From Cepaea nemoralis (lineage: Eukaryota; Mollusca; Gastropoda; Stylommatophora; Helicidae): a DNA stretch of 64,000 nt. The position numbers and the translations under genes are program-made. The notes beneath the pieces are model-generated. The model was given only the letters and a program-made list of their open reading frames with translations, was not told where the DNA came from and ran no database searches. Location of the stretch: assembly GCA_014155875.1 (NCBI GenBank), contig JACEFZ010027078.1:1-64000 (forward strand). The letters are read 5' to 3'. Each line of letters begins with the position of its first letter. The stretch's first letter is position 1. Positions 32,331 to 44,879 of the stretch are shown one piece after another.

Positions 32331-34876
32331 CGTGTGGTGTGTGTTCTATCTTGTGTGAGGCTTGTCGTTTACGTGTGGTGTGTGTTCTATCTTGTGTGAG
32401 GCTTGTCGTTTACGTGTGGTGTGTGTTCTATCTTGGGTGAGGCTTGTAGTTTACGTGTGGTGTGTGTTCTATCTTGGGTGAGGCTTGTAGTTTACGTGTG
32501 ATGTGTGTTCTATCTTGGGTGAGGCTTGTAGTTTACGTGTGATGTGTGTTCTATCTTGGGTGAGGCTTGTAGTTTACGTGTGGTGTGTGTTCTATCTTGG
32601 GTGAGGCTTGTAGTTTACGTGTGATGTGTGTTCTATCTTGGGTGAGGCTTGTCGTTTACGTGTGGTGTGTGTTCTATCTTGGGTGAGGCTTGTCGTTTAC
32701 GTGTGGTGTGTGTTCTATCTTGGGTGAGGCTTGTCGTTTACGTGTGGTGTGTGTTCTATCTTGGGTGAGGCTTGTCGTTTACGTGTGGTGTGTGTTCTAT
32801 CTTGGGTGAGGCTTGTCGTTTACGTGTGGTGTGTGTTCTATCTTGGGTGAGGCTTGTCGTTTACGTGTGGTGTGTGTTCTATCTTGGGTGAGGCTTGTCG
32901 TTTACGTGTGGTGTGTGTTCTATCTTGGGTGAGGCTTGTCGTTTACGTGTGGTGTGTGTTCTATCTTGGGTGAGGCTTGTAGTTTACGTGTGATGTGTGT
33001 TCTATCTTGGGTGAGGCTTGTCGTTTACGTGTGGTGTGTGTTCTATCTTGGGTGAGGCTTGTCGTTTACGTGTGGTGTGTGTTCTATCTTGGGTGAGGCT
33101 TGTAGTTTACGTGTGATGTGTGTTCTATCTTGGGTGAGGCTTGTCGTTTACGTGTGGTGTGTGTTCTATCTTGGGTGAGGCTTGTCGTTTACGTGTGGTG
33201 TGTGTTCTATCTTGGGTGAGGCTTGTAGTTTACGTGTGGTGTGTGTTCTATCTTGGGTGAGGCTTGTAGTTTACGTGTGGTGTGTGTTCTATCTTGGGTG
33301 AGGCTTGTCGTTTACGTGTGATGTGTGTTCTATCTTGGGTGAGGCTTGTCGTTTACGTGTGGTGTGTGTTCTATCTTGGGTGAGGCTTGTCGTTTACGTG
33401 TGATGTGTGTTCTATCTTGGGTGAGGCTTGTCGTTTACGTGTGGTGTGTGTTCTATCTTGGGTGAGGCTTGTCGTTTACGTGTGGTGTGTGTTCTATCTT
33501 GGGTGAGGCTTGTAGTTTACGTGTGGTGTGTGTTCTATCTTGGGTGAGGCTTGTCGTTTACGTGTGGTGTGTGTTCTATCTTGGGTGAGGCTTGTCGTTT
33601 ACGTGTGGTTGTGTGTTCTATCTTGGGTGAGGCTTGTCGTTTACGTGTGATGTGTGTTCTATCTTGGGTGAGGCTTGTAGTTTACGTGTGGTGTGTGTTC
33701 TATCTTGGGTGAGGCTTGTAGTTTACGTGTGGTGTGTGTTCTATCTTGGGTGAGGCTTGTCGTTTACGTGTGGTGTGTGTTCTATCTTGGGTGAGGCTTG
33801 TCGTTTACGTGTGGTGTGTGTTCTATCTTGGGTGAGGCTTGTCGTTTACGTGTGATGTGTGTTCTATCTTGGGTGAGGCTTGTCGTTTACGTGTGGTGTG
33901 TGTTCTATCTTGGGTGAGGCTTGTCGTTTACGTGTGGTGTGTGTTCTATCTTGGGTGAGGCTTGTAGTTTACGTGCGGTGTGTGTTCTATCTTGGGTGAG
34001 GCTTGTAGTTTACGTGTGGTGTGTGTTCTATCTTGGGTGAGGCTTGTCGTTTACGTGTGATGTGTGTTCTATCTTGGGTGAGGCTTGTAGTTTACGTGTG
34101 GTGTGTGTTCTATCTTGGGTGAGGCTTGTCGTTTACGTGTGGTGTGTGTTCTATCTGGGTGAGGCTTGTCGTTTACGTGTGGTGTGTGTTCTATCTTGGG
34201 TGAGGCTTGTCGTTTACGTGTGGTGTGTGTTCTATCTTGGGTGAGGCTTGTCGTTTACGTGTGGTGTGTGTTCTATCTTGGGTGAGGCTTGTCGTTTACG
34301 TGTGATGTGTGTTCTATCTTGGGTGAGGCTTGTCGTTTACGTGTGGTTGTGTGTTCTATCTTGGGTGAGGCTTGTCGTTTACGTGTGGTGTGTGTTCTAT
34401 CTTGGGTGAGGCTTGTAGTTTACGTGCGGTGTGTGTTCTATCTTGGGTGAGGCTTGTAGTTTACGTGTGGTGTGTGTTCTATCTTGGGTGAGGCTTGTAG
34501 TTTACGTGTGGTGTGTGTTCTATCTTGGGTGAGGCTTGTAGTTTACGTGTGGTGTGTGTTCTATCTTGGGTGAGGCTTGTAGTTTACGTGTGGTGTGTGT
34601 TCTATCTTGGGTGAGGCTTGTAGTTTACGTGTGATGTGTGTTCTATCTTGGGTGAGGCTTGTAGTTTACGTGTGATGTGTGTTCTATCTTGGGTGAGGCT
34701 TGTAGTTTACGTGTGGTGTGTGTTCTATCTTGGGTGAGGCTTGTAGTTTACGTGTGGTGTGTGTTCTATCTTGGGTGAGGCTTGTCGTTTACGTGTGGTG
34801 TGTGTTCTATCTTGGGTGAGGCTTGTCGTTTACGTGTGGTGTGTGTTCTATCTTGGGTGAGGCTTGTCGTTTACGG
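32331..34876. repeat. 41-bp tandem array, ~62 units
   Basis: Units contain GTGTGTTCTATCTTGGGTGA and GGCTTGTCGTTTAC. Variable sites are TCG/TAG before TTTAC and TGGTG/TGATG/CGGTG at the start. A one-base insertion (GGTTGTG) occurs twice, at about 33605 and 34345. The first two units read TTGTGTGAG instead of TTGGGTGAG. Confidence 0.98.
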
Positions 34877-34939
34877 GCCTCAGACAGCGAATGATCAGTA
34901 TATGGGCAGGCAGCTTACTGGGGAAACCTGTAGACAGGA

Positions 34940-35640
34940 ACTAACTGTCCTGACACACAACAGCAAACTGTCCTGACACACAGCAGCAAACTGTCCTGAC
35001 ACACAACAGCAAACTGTCCTGACACACAGCAGCAAACTGTCCTGACACACAACAGCAAACTGTCCTGACACACAGCAGCAAACTGTCCTGACACACAACA
35101 GCAAACTGTCCTGACACACAGCAGCAAACTGTCCTGACACACAGCAACAAACTGTCCTGACACACAGCAGCAAACTGTCCTGACACACAGCAGCAAACTG
35201 TCCTGACACACAACAGCAAACTGTCCTGACACACAACAGCAAACTGTCCTGACACACAACAGCAAACTGTCCTGACACACAGCAACAAACTGTCCTGACA
35301 CACAGCAACAAACTGTCCTGACACACAGCAGCAAACTGTCCTGACACACAGCAGCAAACTTCCTGACACACAACAGCAAACTGTCCTGACACACAGCAGC
35401 AAACTGTCCTGACACACAGCAGCAAACTGTCCTGACACACAGCAGCAAACTGTCCTGACACACAGCAGCAAACTTCCTGACACACAGCAGCAAACTGTCC
35501 TGACACACAACAGCAAACTTCCTGACACACAACAGCAAACTTCCTGACACACAACAGCAAACTTCCTGACACACAACAGCAAACTTCCTGACACACAACA
35601 GCAAACTTCCCGATCACACAACAGCAAACTTCCGATCACA
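34940..35640. repeat. 23-bp tandem array
   Basis: About 30 units contain CAAACTGTCCTGACACACAG. Later units lose GT (AAACTTCCTGAC). The minus strand is open in three frames (about 230-260 codons each, Cys/Val-rich), which is an artefact of the 23-bp period without stops. Confidence 0.97.
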
Positions 35641-36585
35641 CAACAGCAAACTACCCCATCATGCAAACGGAATAATCCCCCACCATACACACTAAAAATG
35701 TCCGACGACACAACAGAAAGATGCCTCATCACACATCTGCAAACCTCACAGCAGCAAACTGTCCCAACTCAAAACAGCAACTGTCCCATCATACAACAGC
35801 AAATTGTCCCACCACACAACAACAAAGATTTCCATCACACACCAGCAAACTGCCCCACGATACAACGGTAAAATGTCCCATCACACAACGGCAAAATGTC
35901 TTACCACACAAAAGCATAATGTCTCACCACACATCAGGAAAATAACTCCCCACACAACATTAAAATGTCTCACAAAACAACAGCACAATGCCTAACCACA
36001 CAACAACAAAATGTCCTATCATAAATCAGCAAAATCGTCCACCACACGACAGCATAAAGTCTCACCAAACAACAAAATGTCTCACAAAACAACAGCAAAA
36101 TGTCTCACCACACAACAACAATATGTCCTACCACACAACAGCAAAATGTCTAACCACACAACAGCAAAATGTCTCGCCACACAATAATAAAATGTATCAC
36201 CTTACAACAGTAAAATGGCACATTATACACCTGCAACCTGCTCCATAACGCAACAACAAACCGTCACAGAACACAAGAATAAATTGTCACATAACACAAC
36301 ATCAAACTGTCACATCAGGCAACAACAAGCTGTCACATCACGCAATACCAAATTGTCACATCAAACAACAACAAGCTGTTACATCACACAATAAACTTTT
36401 CCATATCACATAACAAACTGTCACATCTCACAACAACGTACTGTCACATCTCACAACAACAAACTGTCACATCACACAATACCAAATTATCACATCATGC
36501 ATTTCCAAAATGTCACATTAAGCAACAACAAACTGTACCATAGCATAACAAGAAACTGTCACATCATACAACAACAAATGCAACT
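35641..36585. repeat. Degenerate continuation, ~21-22-bp period
   Basis: The motif ACACAACAGCAAAATGTC(T/C)CACC continues with many substitutions up to about 36580. It grades from the homogeneous array on the left to barely recognisable copies on the right. Confidence 0.85.
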
Positions 36586-36594
36586 TAAAGACGA

Positions 36595-36860
36595 AATGCC
36601 ATGGCAAGGCAAGCCGGTGCTAAGCCTTAGTCGGCAACTGGTCTAGAATGGGAGATCCAACAGGGTGGATAGTTAGAGCACTGCTTTGCTGATCTGGCAG
36701 TTTCTGCAGCTTGTACTGTTCCCGACGAATTCGTGTTACTTTTCCTTTGGAATAAACTACGATGGCCGAGATAGGGATCATGCAGCATGGTCAACACAAG
36801 GTCTCTATTTTACAAATTACAATCTGTCAAACGGCAAAGTGCCAGTGAGTCAGCCAATTT
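36595..36860 (+). mobile_element. SINE B-like element, copy 2, with gamma-type 3' end
   Basis: It matches the 27-kb copy in opposite orientation: GGCAACTGGTCTAGAATGG, GGATAGTTAGAGCACTGC, TCTGGCAGTTTCTGCAGCTT, then CAAATTACAATCTGTCAAAC and GGCAAAGTGCCAGTGA. The end matches gamma (CAAACTATCGTCTGTCAAGA ... GGCAAGGTGCCAATGA). Confidence 0.72.
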
Positions 36861-36965
36861 GCCATTGCCTTCTGAACTGCCGACGCTCATTCCATCAAAA
36901 TCAACACACAGCTAATCGGCCACCACTGATTTCAATGCCTCGACGCGGAATGCCGGGAAAATAAT
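36855..36965 (-). mobile_element. SINE D-like partial copy
   Basis: On the minus strand it reads CGTCGGCAGTTCAGAAGGCA and ATGGCAAATTGGCTGA, matching the middle of the SINE D copies at 38.1 and 62.0 kb. Confidence 0.55.
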
Positions 36966-37204
36966 GAAACTGACTCACTAACCTCTAGCCCAGAGACACC
37001 GACGAGCAAACAGCAACATTCACGGATAAACACAGTACTTGCAGATTTTAGCAAGACATACGCAGACATCATGGCATTCTCCAATCTTGCTTTATTTTTT
37101 TTTTTTAATTGTCTATTTGTTCCATTATGTGCCTTTCGGCCTATTGCGATCCACCAAGGTTTGTCTGTCAGTATTACTGGTCAGTTGTTTGGTGATTAGA
37201 GTTT

Positions 37205-37440
37205 GCAGTTTGGATGACTGCCTCTGCACCCTGGCCAGATCAAGTACAGATACATGTAGACTTTGATCATAGCCAAAATACCTTTTTTCTTTTCTTTATA
37301 AAGTCTCGAGGTTCCCCCAGGGGCCAGAGCCGTCCCACGAGGCCCCACGCCCTATGTGTCATTCGGATGACCGCCTCTCCATGCGGCCCTGGCAAGATCA
37401 AGTGCAGATACTATACTTTAATATTAGCCAAAAGGACGAG
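37205..37440. repeat. ~157-bp tandem duplication, two diverged copies
   Basis: GGATGACTGCCTCTGCACCC ... AGATCAAGTACAGATAC ... ATAGCCAAAATAC at 37212-37282 recurs as GGATGACCGCCTCTCCATGC ... AGATCAAGTGCAGATAC ... TTAGCCAAAAGGAC at 37366-37437. Nothing coding is recognised. Confidence 0.7.
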
Positions 37441-37974
37441 AAGCGATATTTGCTACTACTGATTCCATTGATGCTCAAGCCAATACACGCTGATTATTAT
37501 GTCGTGATGAATCGGTCTTGTATGGATCTGCGTTGCCCAGATGACAAAAGCTTTTACACAAACGTTGCCATCACATAAATGGAAGATAACTCTAGTTAAT
37601 TACACGAAGGCCCGTAATCGACCATTTACCTTCTTTACAGGTCTAATGACAACGTCAAAGGCTGTTGTAAAATATCACGTCCCCTTAGATCCACAGATTT
37701 GTAAAAGCCATTAGCGAGTTATTGCCCGTGATCAATGATGGCGTTCCTCCACCGGAAGCGGCCGATAATTCTTGCCCGGTAAAGAACGCGTGATATGCCA
37801 GGTTCTTACATCTTCACATCTCAAGTACCACTGACCTCGACTTGTATGTTTGAAGTGTTCACATGCAGCATCTTGCGAGCTCCGAACCTGGCCTTTCCTG
37901 CCTTGTGAGTGATTCGCTTCTACAAGAAAGCGCAGGTTCTTTGATTCCACAGGCTTTAATCATCTGTAGATACT
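37441..37974. other. No recognisable feature
   Basis: Apparently unique sequence without a convincing reading frame or repeat. Confidence 0.5.
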
Positions 37975-38215
37975 TTTCTTCCACGTGGTTTCTTATTTGC
38001 AGATTAAATTCTGTTAGTTGCGTATCCTTTACAGGACATCACAGTCAACACCAGCATGTTTTGCTGTTGTGATCTCTTGGCGATCTTTCGTTCAGTAGTT
38101 TGCCATTGCTTTCTGAACGACCGGCACCCATACCATTTCGTAAAAAACCAACGCACGGAGGGTTGCTGCCAATCACAGGCAGCTGTGTTTCGAAAGCGGA
38201 TGGTGCCGGTTATTT
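37975..38215 (-). mobile_element. SINE D-like element, copy 3
   Basis: On the minus strand, GAAACACAGCTGCCTG, GCGTTGGTTTTTTACGAAAT, GTGCCGGTCGTTCAGAAAGC, ATGGCAAACTACTGAACG, CATGCTGGTGTTGACTG and GATGTCCTGTAAAGGATACG occur in order, as in the 62-kb copy. Confidence 0.75.
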
Positions 38216-38216
38216 G

Positions 38217-38615
38217 TAGATGAGTTTACTCAACATGGTTCTTATTTGTTGTGGTTTCATATTTGTGGATTAGTTTACTCAACATGGTTCTTATTTGTTG
38301 TGGTTTCATATTTGTGGATTAGTTTACTCAACATGGTTCTTATTTGTTGTGGTTTCATATTTGTGGATTAGTTTACTCAACATGGTTCTTATTTGTTGTG
38401 GTTTCATATTTGTGGATTAGTTTACTCAACATGGTTCTTATTTGTTGTGGTTTCATATTTGTGGATTAGTTTACTCAACATGGTTCTTATTTGTTGTGGT
38501 TTCATATTTGTAGATGAGTTTACTCAACATGGTTCTTATTTGTCGTGGTTTCATATTTGTGGATTAGTTTACTCAACATGGTTCTTATTTGTTGTGGTTT
38601 CATATTTGTGGTTCT
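38217..38615. repeat. 49-bp tandem array, 8 units
   Basis: Nearly identical units contain AGTTTACTCAACATGGTTCT and TTGTGGTTTCATATTTGTGG. A weaker ~40-bp repeat with CCTTTCTTCCACTTGTTGTA follows at 38690-38785. Confidence 0.96.
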
Positions 38616-38949
38616 CATGTGTCGTCGTTTAGATTACTAAAGATAGTTACATACTTTGTGAATTATGTTAAACGATTTGGTTTCACTCATTGTGTATTCC
38701 TTTCTTCCACTTGTTGTATCTTTGTGGATTCCTTTCTCCCACTTGTTGTAACTTTGTAGATTCTCTTCTTCCACATTTTGTTGTTTTTCACTCTATGTTC
38801 TTTCCTCCTTTACCGTGTCATTGTCTGTAGATTCCACGCATGCATAGGCCGCTATTTTCTGTGGGGGAACAGGCATCGCATGGCGACAGGCGCAGCTGGA
38901 CTTGTACAACATAACACACAGTGTACTCCCAGACTGGACATCCACACTG

Positions 38950-39525
38950 GGTTCTCCTGGTTCACAAGATAGGTATGTTTCTAGTGGGTTCTACCAGGTC
39001 ACCAGAGTGGTGTGTCTCTAGTGGGTTCTCCTAGTTCACCAGATTGATGGGTCTCTAGTGGGTTCTCCTAGTTCACCAGATTGGTGGGTCTCTAGTGGGT
39101 TCTCCTGGTTAACCAGATTGGGTGTCTCTAGTGGATTCTCCTGGTTCACCAGATTGATGGGTCTCTAGTGGGTTCTCCTAGTTCACCAGAGTGGTGGGTC
39201 TCTAGTGGGTTCTCCTGGTTAACCAGATTGGGTGTCTCTAGTGGATTCTCCTGGTTCACCAGATTAGGTGTCTCTAGTAGGTTCTCCTGGTTCGCCAGAT
39301 TGGTGGGTCTCTGGTGGGTTCTCCAGGTTCACCAGAGTGGTGGGTCTCTAATGCGTTCTCCTAATTCACCTGATTTGTGGGTCTCAGGTGGGTTCTCCTG
39401 ATTCACCATTTTAGTGGGTCTTTAGTATGTTCTCCTGATTCACCATTTTAGTGGGTCTTTAGTATGTTCTCCTAATTCACCAGATATGTGGTCTCCAGTG
39501 GGTTCTCCTGATTCACCAGACAGTC
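38950..39525. repeat. 36-37-bp tandem array
   Basis: About 15 units contain GGTCTCTAGTGGGTTCTCCT and TTCACCAGATTG, with mixed variants (AGTTAACC, AATTCACC). Confidence 0.94.
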
Positions 39526-39579
39526 TTGTCGTATGGTATTCTAGCTTGAGGCCAGCAGTAAACAAACTAGTGGAGTTGT

Positions 39580-39790
39580 GCACTGCTCATAATTGCCCAC
39601 ATGCTTAACTAATACTGCAATATGGAGAACTCACTCACACATGCATGCACACAAACAACCTCGTGTTCACACACAATAAGATAATGCACACTAACACAAC
39701 GCTTTGAACACGTATCATTTATTCACACACTCTACAAACACGCTCATAAACATGCACATGTACAACCTTACAAACAGAAATACTCACACG
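39580..39790. repeat. CA-rich low-complexity tract
   Basis: Degenerate ACACA, CACGC and CATGCA sequence leading into the 32-bp array. Confidence 0.7.
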
Positions 39791-40345
39791 CCCACACACA
39801 CGGGGTCTAACCCACAGCAAACCCCACACACACGGGGTCTAACCCACAGCAAACCCCACACACACGGGGTCTAACCCACAGCAAACCCCACACACACGGG
39901 GTCTAACCCACAGCAAACCTCACACACACGGGGTCTAACCCACAGCAAACCCCACACACACGGGGTCTAACCCACAGCAAACCCCACACACACGGGGTCT
40001 AACCCACAGCAAACCCCACACACACGGGGTCTAACCCACAGCAAACCCCCACACACACGGGGTCTAACCCACAGCAAACCCCACACACACGGGGTCTAAC
40101 CCACAGCAAACCCCACACACACGGGGTCTAACCCACAGCAAACCCCACACACACGGGGTCTAACCCACAGCAAACCCCACACACACGGGGTCTAACCCAC
40201 AGCAAACCCCACACACACGGGGTCTAACCCACAGCAAACCCCACACACACGGGGTCTAACCCACAGCAAACCCCACACACACGGGGTCTAACCCACAGCA
40301 AACCCAACACACACGGGATCTAACCCACAGCAAACCCCACACACA
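39790..40345. repeat. 32-bp tandem array, ~17 units, highly homogeneous
   Basis: Units contain CACACACACGGGGTCTAACC and CACAGCAAACCC and are almost identical throughout, which points to recent expansion. Confidence 0.98.
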
Positions 40346-40359
40346 CCTTTCTACACGAA

Positions 40360-40610
40360 TACTTTTATTCAGACAGACACACAGACAGCTAGACAGACAG
40401 AGAGACAGACAGAAAAGCAGTTATTCCGTCTGTTCAGGCACATGGTCAGACAATTACTAGGTCAAATCCATAGTTAGAAAGATCGTCTGGCATACAGACA
40501 GACAGACCAACAGACACTCATTTACACAGACATACACTCATTTACATAGACAGACAGATTCTCATTTATACAGACAGACACTCATTTACACAAAAGAGAC
40601 ACTCATTTAC

Positions 40611-40659
<49 letters not shown>

Positions 40660-40797
40660 TTCATTTATACAGACATACACTCATTTACACAGACAGAGAG
40701 ACACTCATTTACACAGACATACACTCATTTACATAGACAGACAGATTCTCATTTATACAGACAGACACTCATTTACACAAAAGAGACACTCATTTAC

Positions 40798-40831
<34 letters not shown>

Positions 40832-40928
40832 TCATTTATACAGACATACACTCATTTACACAGACAGAGAGACACTCATTTATACAGACAGACAGTGACT
40901 CATTTATACATACAGACATATATTCATT

Positions 40929-40959
<31 letters not shown>

Positions 40960-40995
40960 GCAGGCAGGCAGGCAGGCAGGCAGACGGACGCATAC
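40360..40995. repeat. CAGA-based compound repeat
   Basis: (CAGA)n runs are interspersed with ACTCATTTACACAGACATAC units. A block of about 185 bp (about 40520-40660) recurs at about 40705-40840. The tract ends in (CAGG)n. Confidence 0.93.
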
Positions 40996-41150
40996 TCATT
41001 TAACTAATTAAATGCCATGGGATTATTAATCGTCTAATGCGACTTCCCGTATCTGCCGTGGACATACATGCAGTAGTTTTACCCGTGCCACCACCTTTAA
41101 TGTGATATATAATACAACATGCCTGCAACCATATTAACACACTTTAAAGC

Positions 41151-41358
41151 CATAACTGTGACACACCGCTACTTCCCATAACTGTGACACACCGCTACTT
41201 CCCATAACTGTGACACACCGCTACTTCCCATAACTGTGACACACCGCTACTTCCCATAACTGTGACACACCGCTACTTCCCATAACTGTGACACACCGCT
41301 ACTTCCCATAACTGTGACACACCGCTACTTCCCATAACTGTGACACACCGCTACTTCC
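41151..41358. repeat. 26-bp tandem array, 8 units
   Basis: Units CATAACTGTGACACACCGCT plus ACTTCC are perfect from 41151 to about 41358. Confidence 0.98.
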
Positions 41359-41754
41359 TATTTCCGCCATCCACTTTTGTTTGATCAAAACCTACATTTT
41401 GTTTGACAGCGAATCTGTTAATGGAGATAGGCAGACAGGCAAACACTGAATCTATTTGAAAGACAGGCAGACAATTATACATTGACGGAAAGAAAATATT
41501 ATTTCCACTCAGTGAATTCTCCAGTGAATTAAAAGTCACTTCCTCTCTCCTGCCTCTCACCTGTTCCGTCAATCACATTAGACCAGCCGGTCCTCCCCCA
41601 CCCCGTAATCTACAGAGATGTAGCTTCTCCATGAGTGTTTCTGTCTAGCCTCACTTAGCCAGAGAGAAGCGCTAGCAGTACTTCACAATCCCCCCCCCCC
41701 CTCCCTTCGCGCATGTACAGTTACTAGTAGCTGTATCAATCATCACACTTGTGT

Positions 41755-42300
41755 GTAAGGTCTATTCAACCTCAGTCATGGGGGAGTGGGGTATGTCATC
41801 ATGTGCACGGACGGTCTCTCAACCCCAGTCATGGACGAGTGGGGTCTGTAATCATGTGTGTGTGTGGAAAGTCTAGACAACCTCATTCATGGATGAGTGG
41901 GGTTTGTCATCATGAGTACGGAAGGTCTCCCAACCTCAGTAATGGAGGAGTGGGGTCTGTCATCATGTGTACGGAAGGTCTCTCAACCCCAGTCATGGAT
42001 GAGTGGGGTTTGTCATCATGAGTACGGAAGGTCTCTCAACCCCAGTCATGGAGGAGTGGGGTCTGTAATCATGTGTGTGTGGAAAGTCTAGACAACCTCA
42101 TTCATGGATGAGTGGGGTCTGTCATCATGTGCACGGACGGTCTCTCAACCTCAGTAATGGAGGAGTGGGGTCTGTAATCATGTGTGTGTGGAAAGTCTAG
42201 ACAACCTCATTCATGGATGAGTGGGGTTTGTCATCATGAGTACGGAAGGTCTCTCAACCCCAGTCATGGAGGAGTGGGGTCTGTCATCATGTGTGTGTAG
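41755..42300. repeat. 53-bp tandem array
   Basis: About ten units contain GGTCTCTCAACCCCAGTCAT and GAGTGGGGTCTGTCATCATG. A variant with GTGTGTGTGGAAAGTCTAGA alternates. It is unrelated in sequence to the 53-bp array at 4-9 kb. Confidence 0.95.
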
Positions 42301-42419
42301 TTCTGAGATTGTCACTAACCCCACTACTTCCGCAGCTGGAAACTTCGGTTATAAAACATGCCGAGCCAGGAACTAATTAAAGGGTGACAAGCCAGGAGCT
42401 TAGTCTTGAATGTGCATTT

Positions 42420-42780
42420 AGTCAGTCATGTATCCACAACTAGTCAGGTCTTTAAACATCAAATTTACAAGTATTCATTACAACTAGTCACATTCTGTAT
42501 CCATAATTAGCCCACATTGTAGTAATTCTTTCATGAACATCCACATGAGCTTGCATCCACAGTTTGTCAGTGTATTAACCACAATCAGTCAGTGTTTTAT
42601 TCACAGTAGGCCAGTTTTTATCCATTGTGATTTATCCACAGTTATTCAGTGTGTTGTCCAGTTGTTGCGTCATTTACAATTAGCCAGTGTTTTATCCATA
42701 GTGTTTTATCCACAGTTTCTCAGTGTATTATCCAGTTATTGCGTGATCCAGAGTTAATCAGTTTTTATTCCAAGACAGCC
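42420..42780. repeat. Degenerate ~20-bp repeat
   Basis: Loose CAGTCAGTGTTTTATCCACA-type units, poorly preserved. Confidence 0.65.
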
Positions 42781-42839
42781 TTGTATGCACACTTACACAC
42801 TCTGATAGCAACAATAATGGTATAACGCAGTTAAGGGTC

Positions 42840-43750
42840 AGCGACTGATAAGAGGGAAATCATGGATGGCTCAGGCGGAGGATACGATCAGACAGGTGTG
42901 CCCCTTGGAGAACATTATGCGTGGAGAGGAGTGGGTCAGAGTGCCAGCGGAGCAGTCAGACTTGTAAAGAGTTATCACATTAAGCCGGGAGTGCAGGGAG
43001 TGGCCAGCAGGGGCCACGGAAGTGGAAATCCAGCAACTAATTTAGGACAATGCTCACTCGAGTGATGTGATTATCTACACAGATGGTTCGGTGTCAAGAG
43101 GTGAGAGAAGTGGCTGGGGGTTCATAGCCAAAGCTAATGGTCGATGTTTGGGGCAGGGGAGCCTGGCATATGATACCACAATATCCAGCTTAAGAATGGA
43201 AGTGGAGGCAGTCACTGCGGCTCTCCGCTGGATGGAGAATACGACACACACACACATCGTGATTGTAACTGACTCAGAAAGCATGCTGACGAGGGTGAAG
43301 ACGGGCAGACTTCGTGCGGAGTGGCTTGCTTCGCTTCGGAGGGTCACGGGTGACAAGAATCGCCTGGATCTTTTCTCCGGGGCATGCCGGTGTGCTGGGA
43401 AATGAACAGGCGGACAGATTGGCTGGCTCTGCAGAACTTGGTGGAGTATTGATACATGACAAGGCAGACGTGGTTGTGACCTTGTGGGAGCACGTGCACA
43501 CCTCCGAGGAGCAAATGGATTACCATGGTCTGGCAAGAATGAGACAACGAGGAGTGACGGAAGGGATCTGGCCGACGCTCAACGCTCAAAGGAAAGGCGA
43601 GACGGACTTATAATCAGATTGCTACTGGTACTATTAGTGTTGGAACTCTTCGCTGGGTGCTGAGGATGGGGGCGGAGCACTTATGGGAATGCCCCGAATG
43701 CTGTGATGTCGATTCCTAAATCAATCAATCAATCAATCAATCAATTAACC
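42840..43750 (+). mobile_element. LINE zeta copy 2, I-like, RNase H part
   Basis: A 3' fragment homologous to the 7-kb zeta copy. It ends with a stop codon at about 43718 followed by an (AATC)n tail (about 43719-43748). The 5' boundary and TSD were not resolved. Tails differ between copies (TAAC versus AATC). Confidence 0.8.
43055..43720 (+). pseudogene. RNase H domain of LINE zeta copy 2 (frameshifted)
   Basis: The catalytic blocks are in order: VIIYTDGSVSRGERSGWGF (first Asp), RMEVEAVTAALRWM (Glu), IVIVTDSESMLTRV (second Asp). After a frameshift near 43370, IFSPGHAGVLGNEQADRLAG carries the His/Asp block. After another near 43600, YNQIATGTISVGTLRWVLRM and the HLWECPECC finger precede the stop. 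The upstream part (CREWPAGATEVEIQQLI) links to the lost reverse transcriptase. All four acidic positions remain. Confidence 0.82.
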
Positions 43751-44267
43751 AGTATACAATTTTTTACAAACAGTGTCATTGGCCTTCTAGTCCTGGACAA
43801 CAATATGTCTAGACCCAGTAGGTGACAGCTTCTACTCACAATCTGTGTCCCCAAAACTGACCCCAAACACTTCTAACGTGTCTCCCACTCCATGAGGCCA
43901 CTCACAAGCTTACAGAATGTCTCCTGTAGAACGACAAGGGCAGCAATCACACACCAGTACAGGCTGCCAATCTGCGATATCTACACAGAGTAACATCCCA
44001 TTATTAAAGACACGATAGTGACGTCAGCAGTTCCTGCTTCCCACGTCCTGTGCATTATGATTCACTATCTCCTTGAAACATTCCGTAAAATAAATGTATT
44101 GATAAACCTTGTGTCGCGTTATAATCCATTATTAATATTACTCAAACTGTCTCGCACAATAATGTTGGCTTGAGCTTGTTTGATTGTCTTTAGCTGCAAA
44201 TATTTAAGACAATATGACCTAGACAGAACGGCCTACACACCACGAACTCTCTTGCAAACATTCTATA
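43751..44267. other. No recognisable feature
   Basis: Apparently unique sequence between the zeta fragment and the hAT miniature element. Confidence 0.5.
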
Positions 44268-44636
44268 CAGTGGTTCTCAACCTTTTTTGGCCCGTGCCCT
44301 CCTTCACAATATTTCCAGAACGTCATTCCCCCCCTTTCATATTTCCTACCTAAAAATACCCCCCCCCCCCCCCACCCCTACACAGTATACGTAAAAGTGG
44401 AAGGTAAATATGTTAAAACAGGTCTAGACATCCACATAAAACGTGATTTGTGGGTCTACTTACTTTATAAAATGAATATTAGAAGGATGAGACGTGCATA
44501 ACTGTAAAGTATGGAGGGAAAAGCAATATCAAGTAATCGGTTCTTGTATTAACGCGATCTTGAAATGACCTTCGTTTCCCCACCCCACCCCACCCCATTG
44601 AAAACCCTAAAATTCCCCACCGGTTGAGAACCACTG
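44268..44636 (-). mobile_element. hAT-type miniature element, copy 1
   Basis: The 369-bp element has terminal inverted repeats CAGTGGTTCTCAACC and GGTTGAGAACCACTG. The interior has C-rich runs and no coding capacity. It aligns over its whole length with the reverse complement of the 62.3-kb element (shared ACATAAAACGTGATTTGTGG, ATATCAAGTAATCGGTTCTT). Flanks TTCTATA and TTCTATT are an imperfect target duplication. Confidence 0.85.
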
Positions 44637-44879
44637 TTCTATTCCTTACTCTTAACGTCTTGTCTTACGGAGATTATTCTCAAATAACTCTGGATTGCGA
44701 GCCAGGCGCTTGAGCACCTGCGTGTCTTTGGTGAGTGTCTTCTTCGTCTCTTCTCCTGGCGCCCTCATTGCTGCCTAGGCCCTCTACCAACTCACCCATC
44801 ACCATGTAGCCCTCCCATCCTATATACCCCACGTAGCCCCGAAACATCATCCTCCCTATATAAACCATATCTGTCTCCA

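Noticed and set aside
34895..35732. Cys-rich open frames of 229-263 residues on the minus strand
   Set aside because: Three overlapping frames from the same 23-bp repeat; not genes.
39790..40345. CRISPR-like regular repeat
   Set aside because: Repeats are contiguous with no unique spacers, and the genome is eukaryotic.
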